Below the pieces are notes generated by a model that saw only the letters and a list, made by a program, of their open reading frames with translations, was not told the origin of the DNA and searched no databases. Shown one piece after another: positions 1 to 8,165 of a DNA stretch of 64,000 nucleotides. Position numbers and translations under genes: made by a program. Each line of letters opens with the position of its first letter. The first letter of the stretch is position 1. Source of the DNA: Asaia bogorensis (lineage in GTDB: Bacteria; Pseudomonadota; Alphaproteobacteria; CACIAM-22H2); assembly GCA_945901855.1 (NCBI GenBank), contig CAMDLT010000011.1, positions 1 to 64,000 on the forward strand, written 5' to 3'.

Positions 1-80
1 AGCTCGCCGGCTTTCCCGCCGGCCGCGTGCAGCTTCAGGATCTCGATTATCTTCTCTTCCGTGAACCGGCTCTTCTTCAT
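1..80 (-). mobile_element. IS3-family transposase OrfA, N-terminal fragment at window edge
   Basis: Reading leftward from an ATG whose complement ends at 80, the translation begins MKKSRFTEEKIIEILKLHAA. This is the helix-turn-helix start of IS3-type OrfA (KKSRFTEEqIi.iLkehea). Only 26 codons lie inside the window, so OrfB and the far end of the element are outside. A purine-rich stretch (AGAGAGGAGCGG on the minus strand) precedes the start. The sequence TGTAGAGTCCGCCC, read on the minus strand with its outer end near 111, may be the terminal inverted repeat, but the other end is not visible. Intactness of the element is unknown. Confidence 0.75.
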
Positions 81-137
81 CGTCCGCTCCTCTCTTTGGG
101 CGGACTCTACACTTCTCAGTGGGCGGGTTTCACGGGC

Positions 138-731
138 TCAGGCCACCGGGAAAGAAAGGCTAGAAGAAATTTGTAACTCAATTGAAGACGTCCGCTCATC
201 CAAGCCAAATTTACCGACTTGATGGTTTCCAATGAATTCCCAATAACTCGCGGAAGCCAGATCGCGTTGTAAAAATGTCAGACCATGTAGAGGCCGATTC
301 AGTAGATATTTTTCGTTCGTTCCATAGAAACGCTCGATAATCCCTCTCGCCGCGCCAACAGTAGGCGTCAATCTAAAATCATCAATTTGTGCACCATGAG
401 GCAAGAGACCTTCGTATCGGCCGTTAAGAAAGGCACCGCTATCGAAGGGGTAAACCCGATCTATTGGCTTGATAAATTCTGGGCGAACGACAAAGCAAAC
501 TGGCAGATTCTGCAATGAACTCGACGGACCGCCTACAACATTCAGTTTATAAGCTGGCCTGCCGAGAAAAACATAGGTTAACTCCTTCTTGAAGTCCCTA
601 CAAATCTGCGGCTTGAGGACACCCGAATCTAGTATTGCGTCAAACACAAAAACCGAGGTTACGTGCGTCCCGGGCAGCTCGCAGAGCGTTTTCCCGAGAT
701 CACCGCAGTATTTTTCGAGGCGTGATATCAT
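138..731 (-). CDS. Hypothetical protein, AT-rich orphan gene next to the IS
   Basis: A 197-aa ORF with an ATG start that I do not assign to a family. It is visibly AT-richer than the rest of the window and uses codons (TTT, AAA, ATA, AAT) that the neighbours avoid, which suggests transfer. Recognisable patches include FLGRPAYK near residue 56, a hydrophobic LPVCFVV stretch, FDSGAFLNGR and LPHGAQIDDF. There is no signal peptide, membrane span or nucleotide-binding loop. It sits between the IS3 fragment and a 5'-truncated host gene, so it is probably cargo of an inserted accessory segment. A defence-type function would be guesswork. Confidence 0.55.
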   Translation of the reverse strand: MISRLEKYCGDLGKTLCELPGTHVTSVFVFDAILDSGVLKPQICRDFKKELTYVFLGRPAYKLNVVGGPSSSLQNLPVCFVVRPEFIKPIDRVYPFDSGAFLNGRYEGLLPHGAQIDDFRLTPTVGAARGIIERFYGTNEKYLLNRPLHGLTFLQRDLASASYWEFIGNHQVGKFGLDERTSSIELQISSSLSFPVA

Positions 732-810
732 AAGCTTTCAGATTGTTTTTTTTTAGATTATCCGATTTATAATGATGAGGCTTTACCAGCTTTCGTCAAC
801 ATTTTTTTGA

Positions 811-1011
811 TTCATCATCTCGGTCGCGTCGGTGATCATCTTCACGGGCTTGACCGCGTGGGACACGCAGCGCTTGAAGGACACGTACGGCGAAACCTAC
901 GGCACCGAAATGCAGGACAAGGTCGCGCTGATGGGCGCTCTGTCGCTGTATCTGAACTTCGTCAACATGTTCCAGGCGATCGTCTCGCTGATCGGCCAGA
1001 AGAACGAGTAG
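811..1011 (+). pseudogene. Bax inhibitor-1/YccA family protein, 3' remnant only
   Basis: Sixty-six codons ending in TAG encode the last transmembrane part of a BI-1 family protein. They contain the family signature IFTGLTAWDTQRLKDTYGE and the terminal MGALSLYLNFVNMFQAI. Full BI-1 proteins have about 230 residues and seven membrane segments, so about 170 N-terminal residues are missing. The reading frame is closed immediately upstream by TGA at 808-810, in a T-rich non-coding stretch unlike the GC-rich gene body. This marks a recombination or insertion junction at about 811. No start codon or ribosome-binding site serves this piece, so it is almost certainly a dead remnant. Confidence 0.85.
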
Positions 1012-1037
1012 TCGAAACTGCCCTCGGGCAGAACGGC

Positions 1038-1073
1038 AAAACCCCGGCCGGCGAAAGCGCGCCGGGGTTTTTT
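1038..1073. terminator. Bidirectional intrinsic terminator
   Basis: AAAACCCCGGC and GCCGGGGTTTTTT form a strong GC stem around a short loop, with a T tract on the plus side and TTTT on the minus side. It lies between the BI-1 remnant and the convergent dctM gene and would terminate both. Confidence 0.8.
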
Positions 1074-1099
1074 GTTGCCCGCCATGAGCCGGCTGGCGC

Positions 1100-2425
1100 T
1101 TACCAGCCGATCGCCTTCGGCAGCCACAGGGCCAGCGCCGGGAACTGGAACACCAGCACGAGCGCTAAAAGTTGAAGGCCGATAAAGGTCCAAACGCCCC
1201 GATAGATGTCGCCCGTGGCGATTTCGGGCGGCGCCACGCCGCGCAGGAAGAACAGCGCCCAGCCGAAGGGCGGCGTGAGGAAGCTCGTCTGCAGATTGAT
1301 GCAGATGAGCGTCGCGAGCCACACCAGATTGACGCCCGCATCGATGAAAATCGGCAAGAACAGCGGCACCGCGATGTAGCTGATCTCAATCCACTCGATG
1401 AAAAAACCGAGCACAAAAATGATCGCCATCATGAACCAAATGTCGGCGCCAACGCCGCCGGGCAGCAGCGCAAACAGGTCGTGGACAAGTTTTTCGCCCT
1501 GCAAACCGCGGAAAGCGAGCGCAAAAACCTGCGCGCACATCAAGATGAACATCATCATGGCCGAGATTTTGGTCGTGGTAAAAACCGTCTCGCGCAGCAC
1601 GGCAAACGAAAAGCGCCGCCCGAGCGCGGTGACCAGAATGGCGCCAAGCGCCCCCATCGACGCCGCTTCCGTGGGCGCCGCAATGCCGCCGATGATCGAG
1701 CCCAGCACCGCCACCACCAGGCCGACCGGCGGCAGCACCACCTTCAATAGCTTGAGCCACAGCTCGGCGCGCGGCAGCGCGTCGCGCTCTTCTTGCGGCA
1801 CGGGCGGCACCATGTCGGGCCGCAGCATGCCGAGCACCAGAATGTAGATGCAGTAGATCGCGGCCAGCATCAGGCCCGGAATCACGGCGGCCGCAAACAG
1901 CGTGCCGACCGATTCGTTCATGATGTCGGCCAGCAGAATCAAGATGAGCGACGGCGGAATGATCTGCCCGAGCGTGCCCGACGCGCAGATGACGCCGCAG
2001 GCGAGCCCCTTGTCGTAGCCGCGGCGCAGCAGCGTGGGCAGCGTCAGCAGCCCGAGCGTCACGACCGTCGCGCCGACGATGCCCGTGGTCGCCCCCATCA
2101 AAACGCCGACCGCCACGATGCCGATGCCAAGTCCGCCGCGCAGACTGCCCGCAAGATGGCCCACGACCTCCATTAGATCCTCGGCCAGACGCGATTTTTC
2201 CAGCATCACGCCCATGAACACGAACAGCGGAATCGCCAGCAGCGAATAGTTGGTGATGACGCCGTAGAGGCGATGCGGCAGCAGATTGAACAGCAACGGG
2301 CCGAAGCCGAGCCAGCCGAACACGAAGCCCGACACGGCCAAGGTGAGGCCGACCGGAATGCCGATCATCAGCAAGCCGAAAAACGCCACGAGCATGGCGA
2401 TCGCGTAGATTTCTGTCAGCGGCAT
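1100..2425 (-). CDS. dctM: TRAP transporter large permease subunit DctM
   Basis: A 441-aa polytopic membrane protein, the channel subunit of a tripartite ATP-independent periplasmic transporter that uses an ion gradient to import an organic acid. It has about twelve hydrophobic segments and the family motifs LLAIPLFVFMG, SGTLGQIIPPSLILI and AAPTEAASMG. The track ORF begins at 2500, but the ATG at 2425 (MPLTEIYAIAM) matches the usual N-terminus and lies 7 nt after dctQ. It is the last gene of the SDR-dctP-dctQ-dctM operon. The substrate cannot be told from this subunit. Confidence 0.95.
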   Translation of the reverse strand: MPLTEIYAIAMLVAFFGLLMIGIPVGLTLAVSGFVFGWLGFGPLLFNLLPHRLYGVITNYSLLAIPLFVFMGVMLEKSRLAEDLMEVVGHLAGSLRGGLGIGIVAVGVLMGATTGIVGATVVTLGLLTLPTLLRRGYDKGLACGVICASGTLGQIIPPSLILILLADIMNESVGTLFAAAVIPGLMLAAIYCIYILVLGMLRPDMVPPVPQEERDALPRAELWLKLLKVVLPPVGLVVAVLGSIIGGIAAPTEAASMGALGAILVTALGRRFSFAVLRETVFTTTKISAMMMFILMCAQVFALAFRGLQGEKLVHDLFALLPGGVGADIWFMMAIIFVLGFFIEWIEISYIAVPLFLPIFIDAGVNLVWLATLICINLQTSFLTPPFGWALFFLRGVAPPEIATGDIYRGVWTFIGLQLLALVLVFQFPALALWLPKAIGW

Positions 2426-2432
2426 GGGAATC

Positions 2433-2927
2433 CTAGGGGCGGCGAAGCTGGACCGCGTAGCGCAACGCCAGCGAAAAATACTGCAGCAGCAAAACTGCAA
2501 AGCCGATCGGGATCATCGCCTTCAAGGCCCAGCGAAAAGGAATGCCGCCCGGATTGGCAGACGCTTCCGACTGGCCGAACGATTGCGCGACATAGCCCCA
2601 CGAGAGCCAGATGACGGCAACGCACACCAGCAAGCCAAGACCGGCCGAAACGATTTCGACGAACAGCTTGGTGCGCGGCGAGAAGTCCGCAAACAGCACG
2701 TCGACGCGCACATGTTCGCCGTGCGCCAACGCATAGGACATGCCGAACAGGCAGATCGGCGCCATCAAATGCCATTCGAGTTCCTGCGCCCAGACCGAGC
2801 CCGCGCTGAAGCCGTAGCGCAGCAGCACGTTGCCCGCCATCACGCAGACCAGCACGAACGTCGTCCAGGCCGACGCCCGCCCGATCGTCTCGACCAGACG
2901 GTCGAGCGACCGGACGAGGCGCGGCAT
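2433..2927 (-). CDS. dctQ: TRAP transporter small permease subunit DctQ
   Basis: A 164-aa protein with four predicted membrane segments and the DctQ signatures NVLLRYGF, WAQELEWHLM and EHVRVDV. It bridges the periplasmic binding protein and DctM in the inner membrane. The track ORF is much longer, but its N-terminal part is a shadow of dctP. The ATG at 2927 (MPRLVRSLDRL) gives the normal family length and sits 23 nt beyond the dctP stop. It is translated between dctP and dctM in the same operon. Confidence 0.93.
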   Translation of the reverse strand: MPRLVRSLDRLVETIGRASAWTTFVLVCVMAGNVLLRYGFSAGSVWAQELEWHLMAPICLFGMSYALAHGEHVRVDVLFADFSPRTKLFVEIVSAGLGLLVCVAVIWLSWGYVAQSFGQSEASANPGGIPFRWALKAMIPIGFAVLLLQYFSLALRYAVQLRRP

Positions 2928-2950
2928 GCCTTGCGTTTGTTCGGCGAGGA

Positions 2951-4042
2951 TCAAGATTTGGTCCGGATCTTCGCGTGGTAAACCGACTCGCTGTAACCCG
3001 CCCACGAATCGTATTTCGATTTGTAGGCCATGTACGAGTCGTGCACGCGCTTGACGAGCGGGTCGCGCGCGACGGCTTCTTCCAGGATGCGGTCGTTGGC
3101 GCTGCGCAGCGCGTCGACGATCGGATCGGGCAGCGGCGATGCGATGACGCCCTGGTTTTTGATCAGGTCTTCCATCGCTTCGGCATTGTTTTTCTGGCAC
3201 CACGCTTCGGAAATCACGTTGCACGCCGCCGTCGCGTTTTCGACGATGGCTTTGAGGTCGGCGGGCAAGCGCGCCCACGCGGCCTTGTTGACGATCAGTT
3301 CGGATGCCGTTGCCGTCTCGTGCCAGCCGGTCGTGTAATAGTATTTGGCCGCACGCTGCAATCCCAGCTGCCGGTCGAGGAACGGGCCGACAAACTCGGC
3401 CGCGTCGATCACGCCGCGTTCGAGCGCGGGGAAGATTTCGCCGCCGGGCAGCAGGCGCACATCCACGCCCAAGGCCTGGTAAGCGCGCCCCGCGAGACCC
3501 GGAATGCGCATCTTGAGACCGCGAAGATCCTCGACGCGCTCGATCGGCTTCTTGAACCAGCCCGTCATCTGCACGCCGGTATTGCCGCACAGGAAGGGGA
3601 CCAGATTGAAGCGGTCATAGACCTCGCGCCACAGCGCCAAGCCGCCGCCGTCATACATCCAGCCGTTCAGCCCCTGGAAATTGAGGCCGAAGGGAACGGC
3701 GGTGAAATATTGTGCAGCGAAGCTCTTGCCCGTCCAAAAATAGGCATTCGCGTAATTCATTTCGACGATGCCCTGCGAGACGGCATCGAACCCTTCGCCG
3801 GCCGGCACGAGTTCGCCTGCGCCAAAGAACTGGATGCGGATGCGCCCGTTCGACATGGCTTGGATGCGCTCGATCAGGTCCTTGGCCGAGCCGGGCCCAG
3901 TCGAATAGAAGGCGGCGTTGGGGCCATAGAAACTCGTCATGCGCCAGTTGAACGTAGTCTGCGCGGTGACGACAGCGGGTGCCGCAAGTCCGGCACCGAC
4001 TGCACCCAAGGCCGCACCGGACATAAAGCGACGGCGTATCAT
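2951..4042 (-). CDS. dctP: TRAP transporter substrate-binding protein DctP
   Basis: A 363-aa periplasmic solute receptor. It starts at 4042 with MIRRRFMSGAALG, a Tat-type signal (RRRF plus an Ala-rich hydrophobic stretch, cut near VVTAQT), preceded by a clear GAGGAG ribosome-binding site. The mature part has the TRAP hallmarks LKMRIPGLAGRAYQALG (conserved Arg that clamps a ligand carboxylate) and ERGVIDAAEFVGP. The conserved Arg implies an organic-acid ligand. The Phe/Trp-rich FYGPNA and HETATASELIVNK regions resemble DctP receptors for 2-oxo acids and similar compounds, but the exact ligand is not determined. The SDR gene lies upstream in the same direction. Confidence 0.93.
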   Translation of the reverse strand: MIRRRFMSGAALGAVGAGLAAPAVVTAQTTFNWRMTSFYGPNAAFYSTGPGSAKDLIERIQAMSNGRIRIQFFGAGELVPAGEGFDAVSQGIVEMNYANAYFWTGKSFAAQYFTAVPFGLNFQGLNGWMYDGGGLALWREVYDRFNLVPFLCGNTGVQMTGWFKKPIERVEDLRGLKMRIPGLAGRAYQALGVDVRLLPGGEIFPALERGVIDAAEFVGPFLDRQLGLQRAAKYYYTTGWHETATASELIVNKAAWARLPADLKAIVENATAACNVISEAWCQKNNAEAMEDLIKNQGVIASPLPDPIVDALRSANDRILEEAVARDPLVKRVHDSYMAYKSKYDSWAGYSESVYHAKIRTKS

Positions 4043-4142
4043 GTATGGCTCCTCGATCGTCGACAAAAGGGATCCTTCCGTTCGGAAGGCGGGGGAGCCC
4101 CTCTCTCAGCAATCGATATGCCAAACCCGATCGACCGCCTTG

Positions 4143-4898
4143 CTAGATGCAGCGGCCGCCATCGACCTCAAGCGCCACGCCCGTGATGAATTCGGCTTCG
4201 TCCGAGCACAAATAAAGAGCGGCGTTCGCGATATCGAGCGGCGTGGACAGCCGCCCGAGCGGGATCGACGCCTTGAACTGGGCGCGTTTTTCGGGCGTAT
4301 CCGCGCCCATGAACGTCGCCAGCAGCGACGTTTCGCCCGCCACCGGGCACAGGCAATTGACGCGGATTTTTTCGGGCGCCAATTCGACCGCCATGCCCTT
4401 GGTGATCGTGATCGCGGCCCCCTTGGAGCCGTTGTACCAAACCAAGCCCGGACGCGGGCGCAAGCCCGCCGTCGAGGCGGTGTTCAAAATCACGCCCCCG
4501 CCTTGGCGGCGGAACACCGGCACCGCCGCGTGCGCCGCCAAGAAAATCGATTTGACGTTGACGGCGTAGACGCGCTCGAACATCGCTTCGTCGACCGCCA
4601 GCATCGGCCCGTTGACATGGCTGATGCCGGCATTGTTGACCAGAATGTCGAGCCGACCGAATTTCTCGACGGTGGCTTCGACCATCCGGTCGACGTCGGC
4701 CGCCTTGGCGACATCGACCGCCATCGCCTGCGCGCGGCCGCCCGACGCCAGGATCGCCGCGACCACGCGCGCGGCCGCTTTGGCGTCGATATCGGCCACA
4801 ACGACGCTGGCGCCTTCTTGCGCAAAGCGCAGCGCAATGCCCTCCCCAAAGCCAGAGCCGCCGCCCGTCACGATCGAAATTTTATTGGCCAAGCGCAT
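4143..4898 (-). CDS. SDR family NAD(P)-dependent oxidoreductase
   Basis: A 251-aa classical short-chain dehydrogenase. It has the cofactor loop TGGGSGFGEGIA (residues 11-22), DVA at the adenine site, NNAG near residue 88, catalytic Ser in NTASTAG, Tyr-Lys in YNGSKGA, and a C-terminal ITGVALEVDGG. An Asp at the end of beta-strand 2 (VVVADID) points to NAD preference. It is the first gene of the operon with dctPQM, 100 nt upstream of dctP, so its product probably oxidises or reduces the substrate imported by the TRAP system. Closest general class: 3-oxoacyl-ACP-reductase or glucose-dehydrogenase-like SDRs; the substrate is unknown. Confidence 0.92.
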   Translation of the reverse strand: MRLANKISIVTGGGSGFGEGIALRFAQEGASVVVADIDAKAAARVVAAILASGGRAQAMAVDVAKAADVDRMVEATVEKFGRLDILVNNAGISHVNGPMLAVDEAMFERVYAVNVKSIFLAAHAAVPVFRRQGGGVILNTASTAGLRPRPGLVWYNGSKGAAITITKGMAVELAPEKIRVNCLCPVAGETSLLATFMGADTPEKRAQFKASIPLGRLSTPLDIANAALYLCSDEAEFITGVALEVDGGRCI

Positions 4899-4975
4899 TT
4901 TTTGTTTCCTCCCCGAAGCCGACTGTTGGATGCGACTGTAGCGGGGCCGCAGGCTTTTGCGCTAGCGTCGCCGAC

Positions 4976-6463
4976 ATGCCCACAATGCCCGCGATGCCCG
5001 TCCATTACTGGCTCTATGCCGCCGCACTTGTGGCGCTGGTCGTTTGGTTTGGCTTGCGCGGCATGCGCTCGACCGACACGGCCGCGCGGCGCCTGACCTG
5101 GGTCGGCGGCGTTCTGATCGCCTCGACCGCATTGTGGCTTGGCCTGCCCGCGATCGCGGCATGGATCGGCCTGCCGGTGGTGAGCGGCTTGCTGAGCGAT
5201 GCTGCGCGGCTGTTCGGCGTCGTGTGGTGGCTTGTTTTTGCCTTCTTCGCGATCGTGGTGCTCGAACGTTTTGTGTGGCGAGCGCTCGACCGGCGCGAAA
5301 TCGGCGTGCCCAAACTGCTGAAAGACGTCGTGCGCGCCCTGGTGCTGGTCGTCGCCATGTTCGGCGTCGTGTCGGCCGCGTTCGACCAGTCTTTCACGGG
5401 CGTGCTGGCGGCCTCGGGCGTTTTGGCGGTCGTCATCGGCTTTGCCATGCAATCGACCTTGGCCGATCTTTTCAGCGGCATCGCGCTCAATCTTGAGCGG
5501 CCCTACAAGGTCGGCGACTGGGTGCGCGTCGACGGCGTGCTGGCGGGCCAGGTCGTCGAGATCAACTGGCGAGCGACGCGGCTGCGCTCGGCCGAGGGCA
5601 ACACGGTCGTGATGCCCAACTCGAAACTGGCCGCCGCCCAGATCGTCAATTACGACCTTTCCGTGTCGCGCTACCGCGCCGTCCTCGCGGTGCCGCTCGA
5701 CGCGCGCATCCCGCCGGGTCTCGCCAAGGAAGCGCTGGCCGCCGCCGCCCTCAAATCGATGCGCGTCTGCCTCGAACCGCCGCCGGCCGTCTCGACCCAG
5801 GAAATCCGCGACGCGTCGATCGTCTACGAGGTCGCGTACTGGGTCGACACGTTCGACGACGACGCCCGCGTCCGCGACGAGGTCGCGACGTCGATCTGGT
5901 ACGCGCTCGATGCTGCCGGCATTGCCCTTGGCCAGCCGCGCGACACCGAGCGCCCGATGGCCGAGCGCGTGCTCGACCATGTCGATCTGTTCCGCGACCT
6001 GGACCAAGAATTGCGCGCGCGTCTGGCGGCCGCGGCCCGTATCGCGACGTTCCATGCGCGCGACGAGGTCGTGCGCCTGGGCGATACCGGCGGCTCGATG
6101 TTCGTCGTGGCGCGCGGCGTGTTCGAGGTGAGCCTGGAAACCGACGGGCGGCGCGTGCCCGTCGCGCGCCTGGGCACGGGCGATTTTTTCGGCGAAATGT
6201 CGCTGCTGACGGGCAGCCCGCGCAGCGCCCACGTGACGGCCCTGTGCGATACCAGCGCGCTCGAATTCGACAAGGCCGCCCTCGCCCCGCTGCTGCAAGC
6301 CCATCCCGAGCTTGCCACGAAGCTTGGCGACGTCGTGCTCGACCGCAAACTTGCCAACGACGCGACATTGCGTGCGCTGCCGCCGCTGGAGCGCCGCCAA
6401 GCGACCCGCAACCAAGCGGCCGCCTTGCTCGCCAATATTCGCAGCTTCTTTTCGCTCGATTGA
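4976..6463 (+). CDS. MscS-type mechanosensitive channel with C-terminal cyclic-nucleotide-binding domain
   Basis: A 495-aa inner-membrane protein with about four hydrophobic segments in residues 8-150. The MscS pore and beta domain follow (GVLAVVIGFAMQSTLADLFSGIALNLERPYKVGDWVRV, then EINWRATRLR and NTVVMPNSKLAAA). A cNMP/Crp-type domain covers about residues 330-450 (VVRLGDTGGSMFVVARGVFEV, FFGEMSLLTGSPRSAHV). FGEMSLLTGSPRSA is the phosphate-binding cassette with its conserved Glu and Arg. Such fusions are known as bacterial cyclic-nucleotide-gated channels and often respond to ligand more than to tension. The start is ATG at 4976; a second ATG lies 9 nt downstream. It is transcribed divergently from the SDR gene. 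Confidence 0.93.
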   Translation: MPTMPAMPVHYWLYAAALVALVVWFGLRGMRSTDTAARRLTWVGGVLIASTALWLGLPAIAAWIGLPVVSGLLSDAARLFGVVWWLVFAFFAIVVLERFVWRALDRREIGVPKLLKDVVRALVLVVAMFGVVSAAFDQSFTGVLAASGVLAVVIGFAMQSTLADLFSGIALNLERPYKVGDWVRVDGVLAGQVVEINWRATRLRSAEGNTVVMPNSKLAAAQIVNYDLSVSRYRAVLAVPLDARIPPGLAKEALAAAALKSMRVCLEPPPAVSTQEIRDASIVYEVAYWVDTFDDDARVRDEVATSIWYALDAAGIALGQPRDTERPMAERVLDHVDLFRDLDQELRARLAAAARIATFHARDEVVRLGDTGGSMFVVARGVFEVSLETDGRRVPVARLGTGDFFGEMSLLTGSPRSAHVTALCDTSALEFDKAALAPLLQAHPELATKLGDVVLDRKLANDATLRALPPLERRQATRNQAAALLANIRSFFSLD

Positions 6464-6517
6464 CCGCTTGCGGGCACTTGGCCACTCTGGAGGCCAACCC
6501 AGTTCCCGAGTCGCCCC

Positions 6518-7762
6518 ATGCACCCGATCTATTTCGACGAACTTGAAACGCGCGACCCGGCCTTTCGCGAGGCCCGGCAGTTCGACGAATTGCGCGTCCA
6601 AATCGAACACGCCAAGGCCAAAGCGCCCTATTTTGCGCGAACGCTTGCCGGCATCGATCCGGGCGCCGTGCTGGGCCGGGCAGCACTCGCCAAATTGCCG
6701 GTCGTGCGCAAAAGCGAGCTGGTCGAGCTGCAAAAGCACCGCGTCGAGGCGCGCGACCCGTTTGGCGGCCTGACGGGCGAAAAAACCGGTCGGCTGGGGC
6801 GGATCTACATGTCGCCGGGGCCGATCTACGACCCCGAAGCGATGCGCCCCGACTATTGGCGCATGGCGCGCGCCTTGTGGGCGGCCGGGTTCCGGCGCGG
6901 CCAGATCGTCCATAACAGCTTCAGCTACCATCTGACGCCGGCGGGTTCGATGATGGATATGGGCGCGCACGCGATCGGCTGCGCAGTAGTGCCCGCTGGC
7001 GTTGGCAACACCGAGCTGCAAGTGCGCGCGATCGCCGATATTCGTCCAGACGGCTATGCTGGAACGCCGTCGTTCCTGAAAATCCTGGTCGAAAAAGCCA
7101 AAGAGCTTGGCGCGGATATCGCAAGCCTCAAGCTTGCTTTGGTTTCGGGCGAGGCCGTGCCCAAGGCGCTACGCGGCGAAATGGCCGCGCACGGCATCGA
7201 TTTGTGCCAATGCTATGCGAGCGCGGATCTGGGGCTCATCGGCTACGAAACCGTGCCCGACGAAGGGCTCATTCTCGACGAGTGGCTGATCGTCGAGATC
7301 GTGCGCCCCGGCACGGGCGAACCGGTCGCCGACGGCGAGGTCGGCGAAGTGGTCGTCACCACGCTCAACCCCGACTATCCGCTGATCCGGTTCGCGACGG
7401 GCGATCTTTCCATGTTCGTGCCGGGCCAATCGGGCTGCGGGCGCACGGGACAGCGCTTGCGCGGCTGGATGGGGCGCGCCGACCAGACGACCAAAGTGAA
7501 GGGCATGTTCGTGCATCCGGGCCAGGTGGCGGATGCCGCCAAGCGCTGCGGCATCGCCAAATTCCGCCTGGTCGTGACGCGCGATGCCGACGCCGATTCG
7601 ATGGCGCTGCATGTCGAGGCGGCCGAAGACAAAGCGCTCGCCGCCAAACTTGGCGACGCGTTGCAGGCGGCCACCAAGCTCAAAGGAACGATCGCGTTCG
7701 CGGCCCCCGGCAGCCTTCCCAATGACGGCAAGGTGATCGAGGACAAGCGCACATACGATTGA
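6518..7762 (+). CDS. Phenylacetate-CoA ligase (PaaK)-like AMP-forming enzyme
   Basis: A 414-aa member of the ANL adenylating superfamily. PaaK-type features are YAGTPSFLKILVEKAKELG, LVSGEAVPKALR, CYASADLGLIGYE, and YPLIRFATGDLS containing the ribose-binding Asp. The C-terminal lid includes GRADQTTKVKGMFVHPGQV. The reaction expected is activation of an aromatic or other carboxylate to acyl-AMP and then acyl-CoA. The usual early Ser/Thr/Gly-rich P-loop (SSGTTG in PaaK) is replaced by MSPGPIYDP. This is common in a subgroup annotated as AMP-dependent synthetases and makes the substrate uncertain. It lies 54 nt after the channel gene with no paa genes nearby. Confidence 0.85.
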   Translation: MHPIYFDELETRDPAFREARQFDELRVQIEHAKAKAPYFARTLAGIDPGAVLGRAALAKLPVVRKSELVELQKHRVEARDPFGGLTGEKTGRLGRIYMSPGPIYDPEAMRPDYWRMARALWAAGFRRGQIVHNSFSYHLTPAGSMMDMGAHAIGCAVVPAGVGNTELQVRAIADIRPDGYAGTPSFLKILVEKAKELGADIASLKLALVSGEAVPKALRGEMAAHGIDLCQCYASADLGLIGYETVPDEGLILDEWLIVEIVRPGTGEPVADGEVGEVVVTTLNPDYPLIRFATGDLSMFVPGQSGCGRTGQRLRGWMGRADQTTKVKGMFVHPGQVADAAKRCGIAKFRLVVTRDADADSMALHVEAAEDKALAAKLGDALQAATKLKGTIAFAAPGSLPNDGKVIEDKRTYD

Positions 7763-7791
7763 GTTCCAGGCGAACTCAAGGCCCGGAAAGT

Positions 7792-8130
7792 TCAGCCGGG
7801 CGCGGTTCCGTTGGCCAAAAACAGCTTCAGCAAAGCTTCGGTCTCGGTTTCGGGCGGCGTGCGCAGCTCCCACGTGCCGGCAACATCGCCGCCGTCGGCG
7901 CGCACGACCTTGCCGCGTCCGCGCACTTCGACCGAACCGATATCCGAGCGAATCCCGAGCACCAGATCGAATTCCGCGCCGATCGGGGACCAGGCTTTGG
8001 GCGCGCGCACGCGCCAGCCATTGCGGCTCCAATCGACGATCGCATGGCCGTCGCCATCGACCAGCAGCGTGCCGCGCAGCACGCCCGCGCGCGATTGTTT
8101 GCGTTTTTCGTCGTGCGGTCGGTCGGTCAT
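7792..8130 (-). CDS. PilZ domain protein
   Basis: A 112-aa single-domain protein starting at the ATG at 8130 (MTDRPHDEKRKQSR). The PilZ cyclic-di-GMP signature is present in order: the Arg-rich RKQSR switch, then DWSRNGWRV corresponding to D/N-x-S-x-x-G, followed by a beta-barrel pattern with alternating hydrophobic residues. It probably acts as a cytoplasmic c-di-GMP receptor with no output domain, so it would act by protein contact. It follows the 2OG-Fe(II) oxygenase gene on the same strand with a 35-nt gap. Confidence 0.8.
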   Translation of the reverse strand: MTDRPHDEKRKQSRAGVLRGTLLVDGDGHAIVDWSRNGWRVRAPKAWSPIGAEFDLVLGIRSDIGSVEVRGRGKVVRADGGDVAGTWELRTPPETETEALLKLFLANGTAPG

Positions 8131-8165
8131 GGCTGCGGCTTCCGGCGTAAAAGAATCGAAGGGCG

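Noticed and set aside
807-1175. 122-aa plus ORF
   Set aside because: Out of frame with the BI-1 remnant; His/Arg-rich and runs through the terminator into dctM antisense.
4868-7021. 717-aa minus ORF
   Set aside because: Complement shadow of the MscS-cNMP channel and PaaK-like genes; Arg/His/Gly-rich with no domain. High GC makes long antisense frames common.
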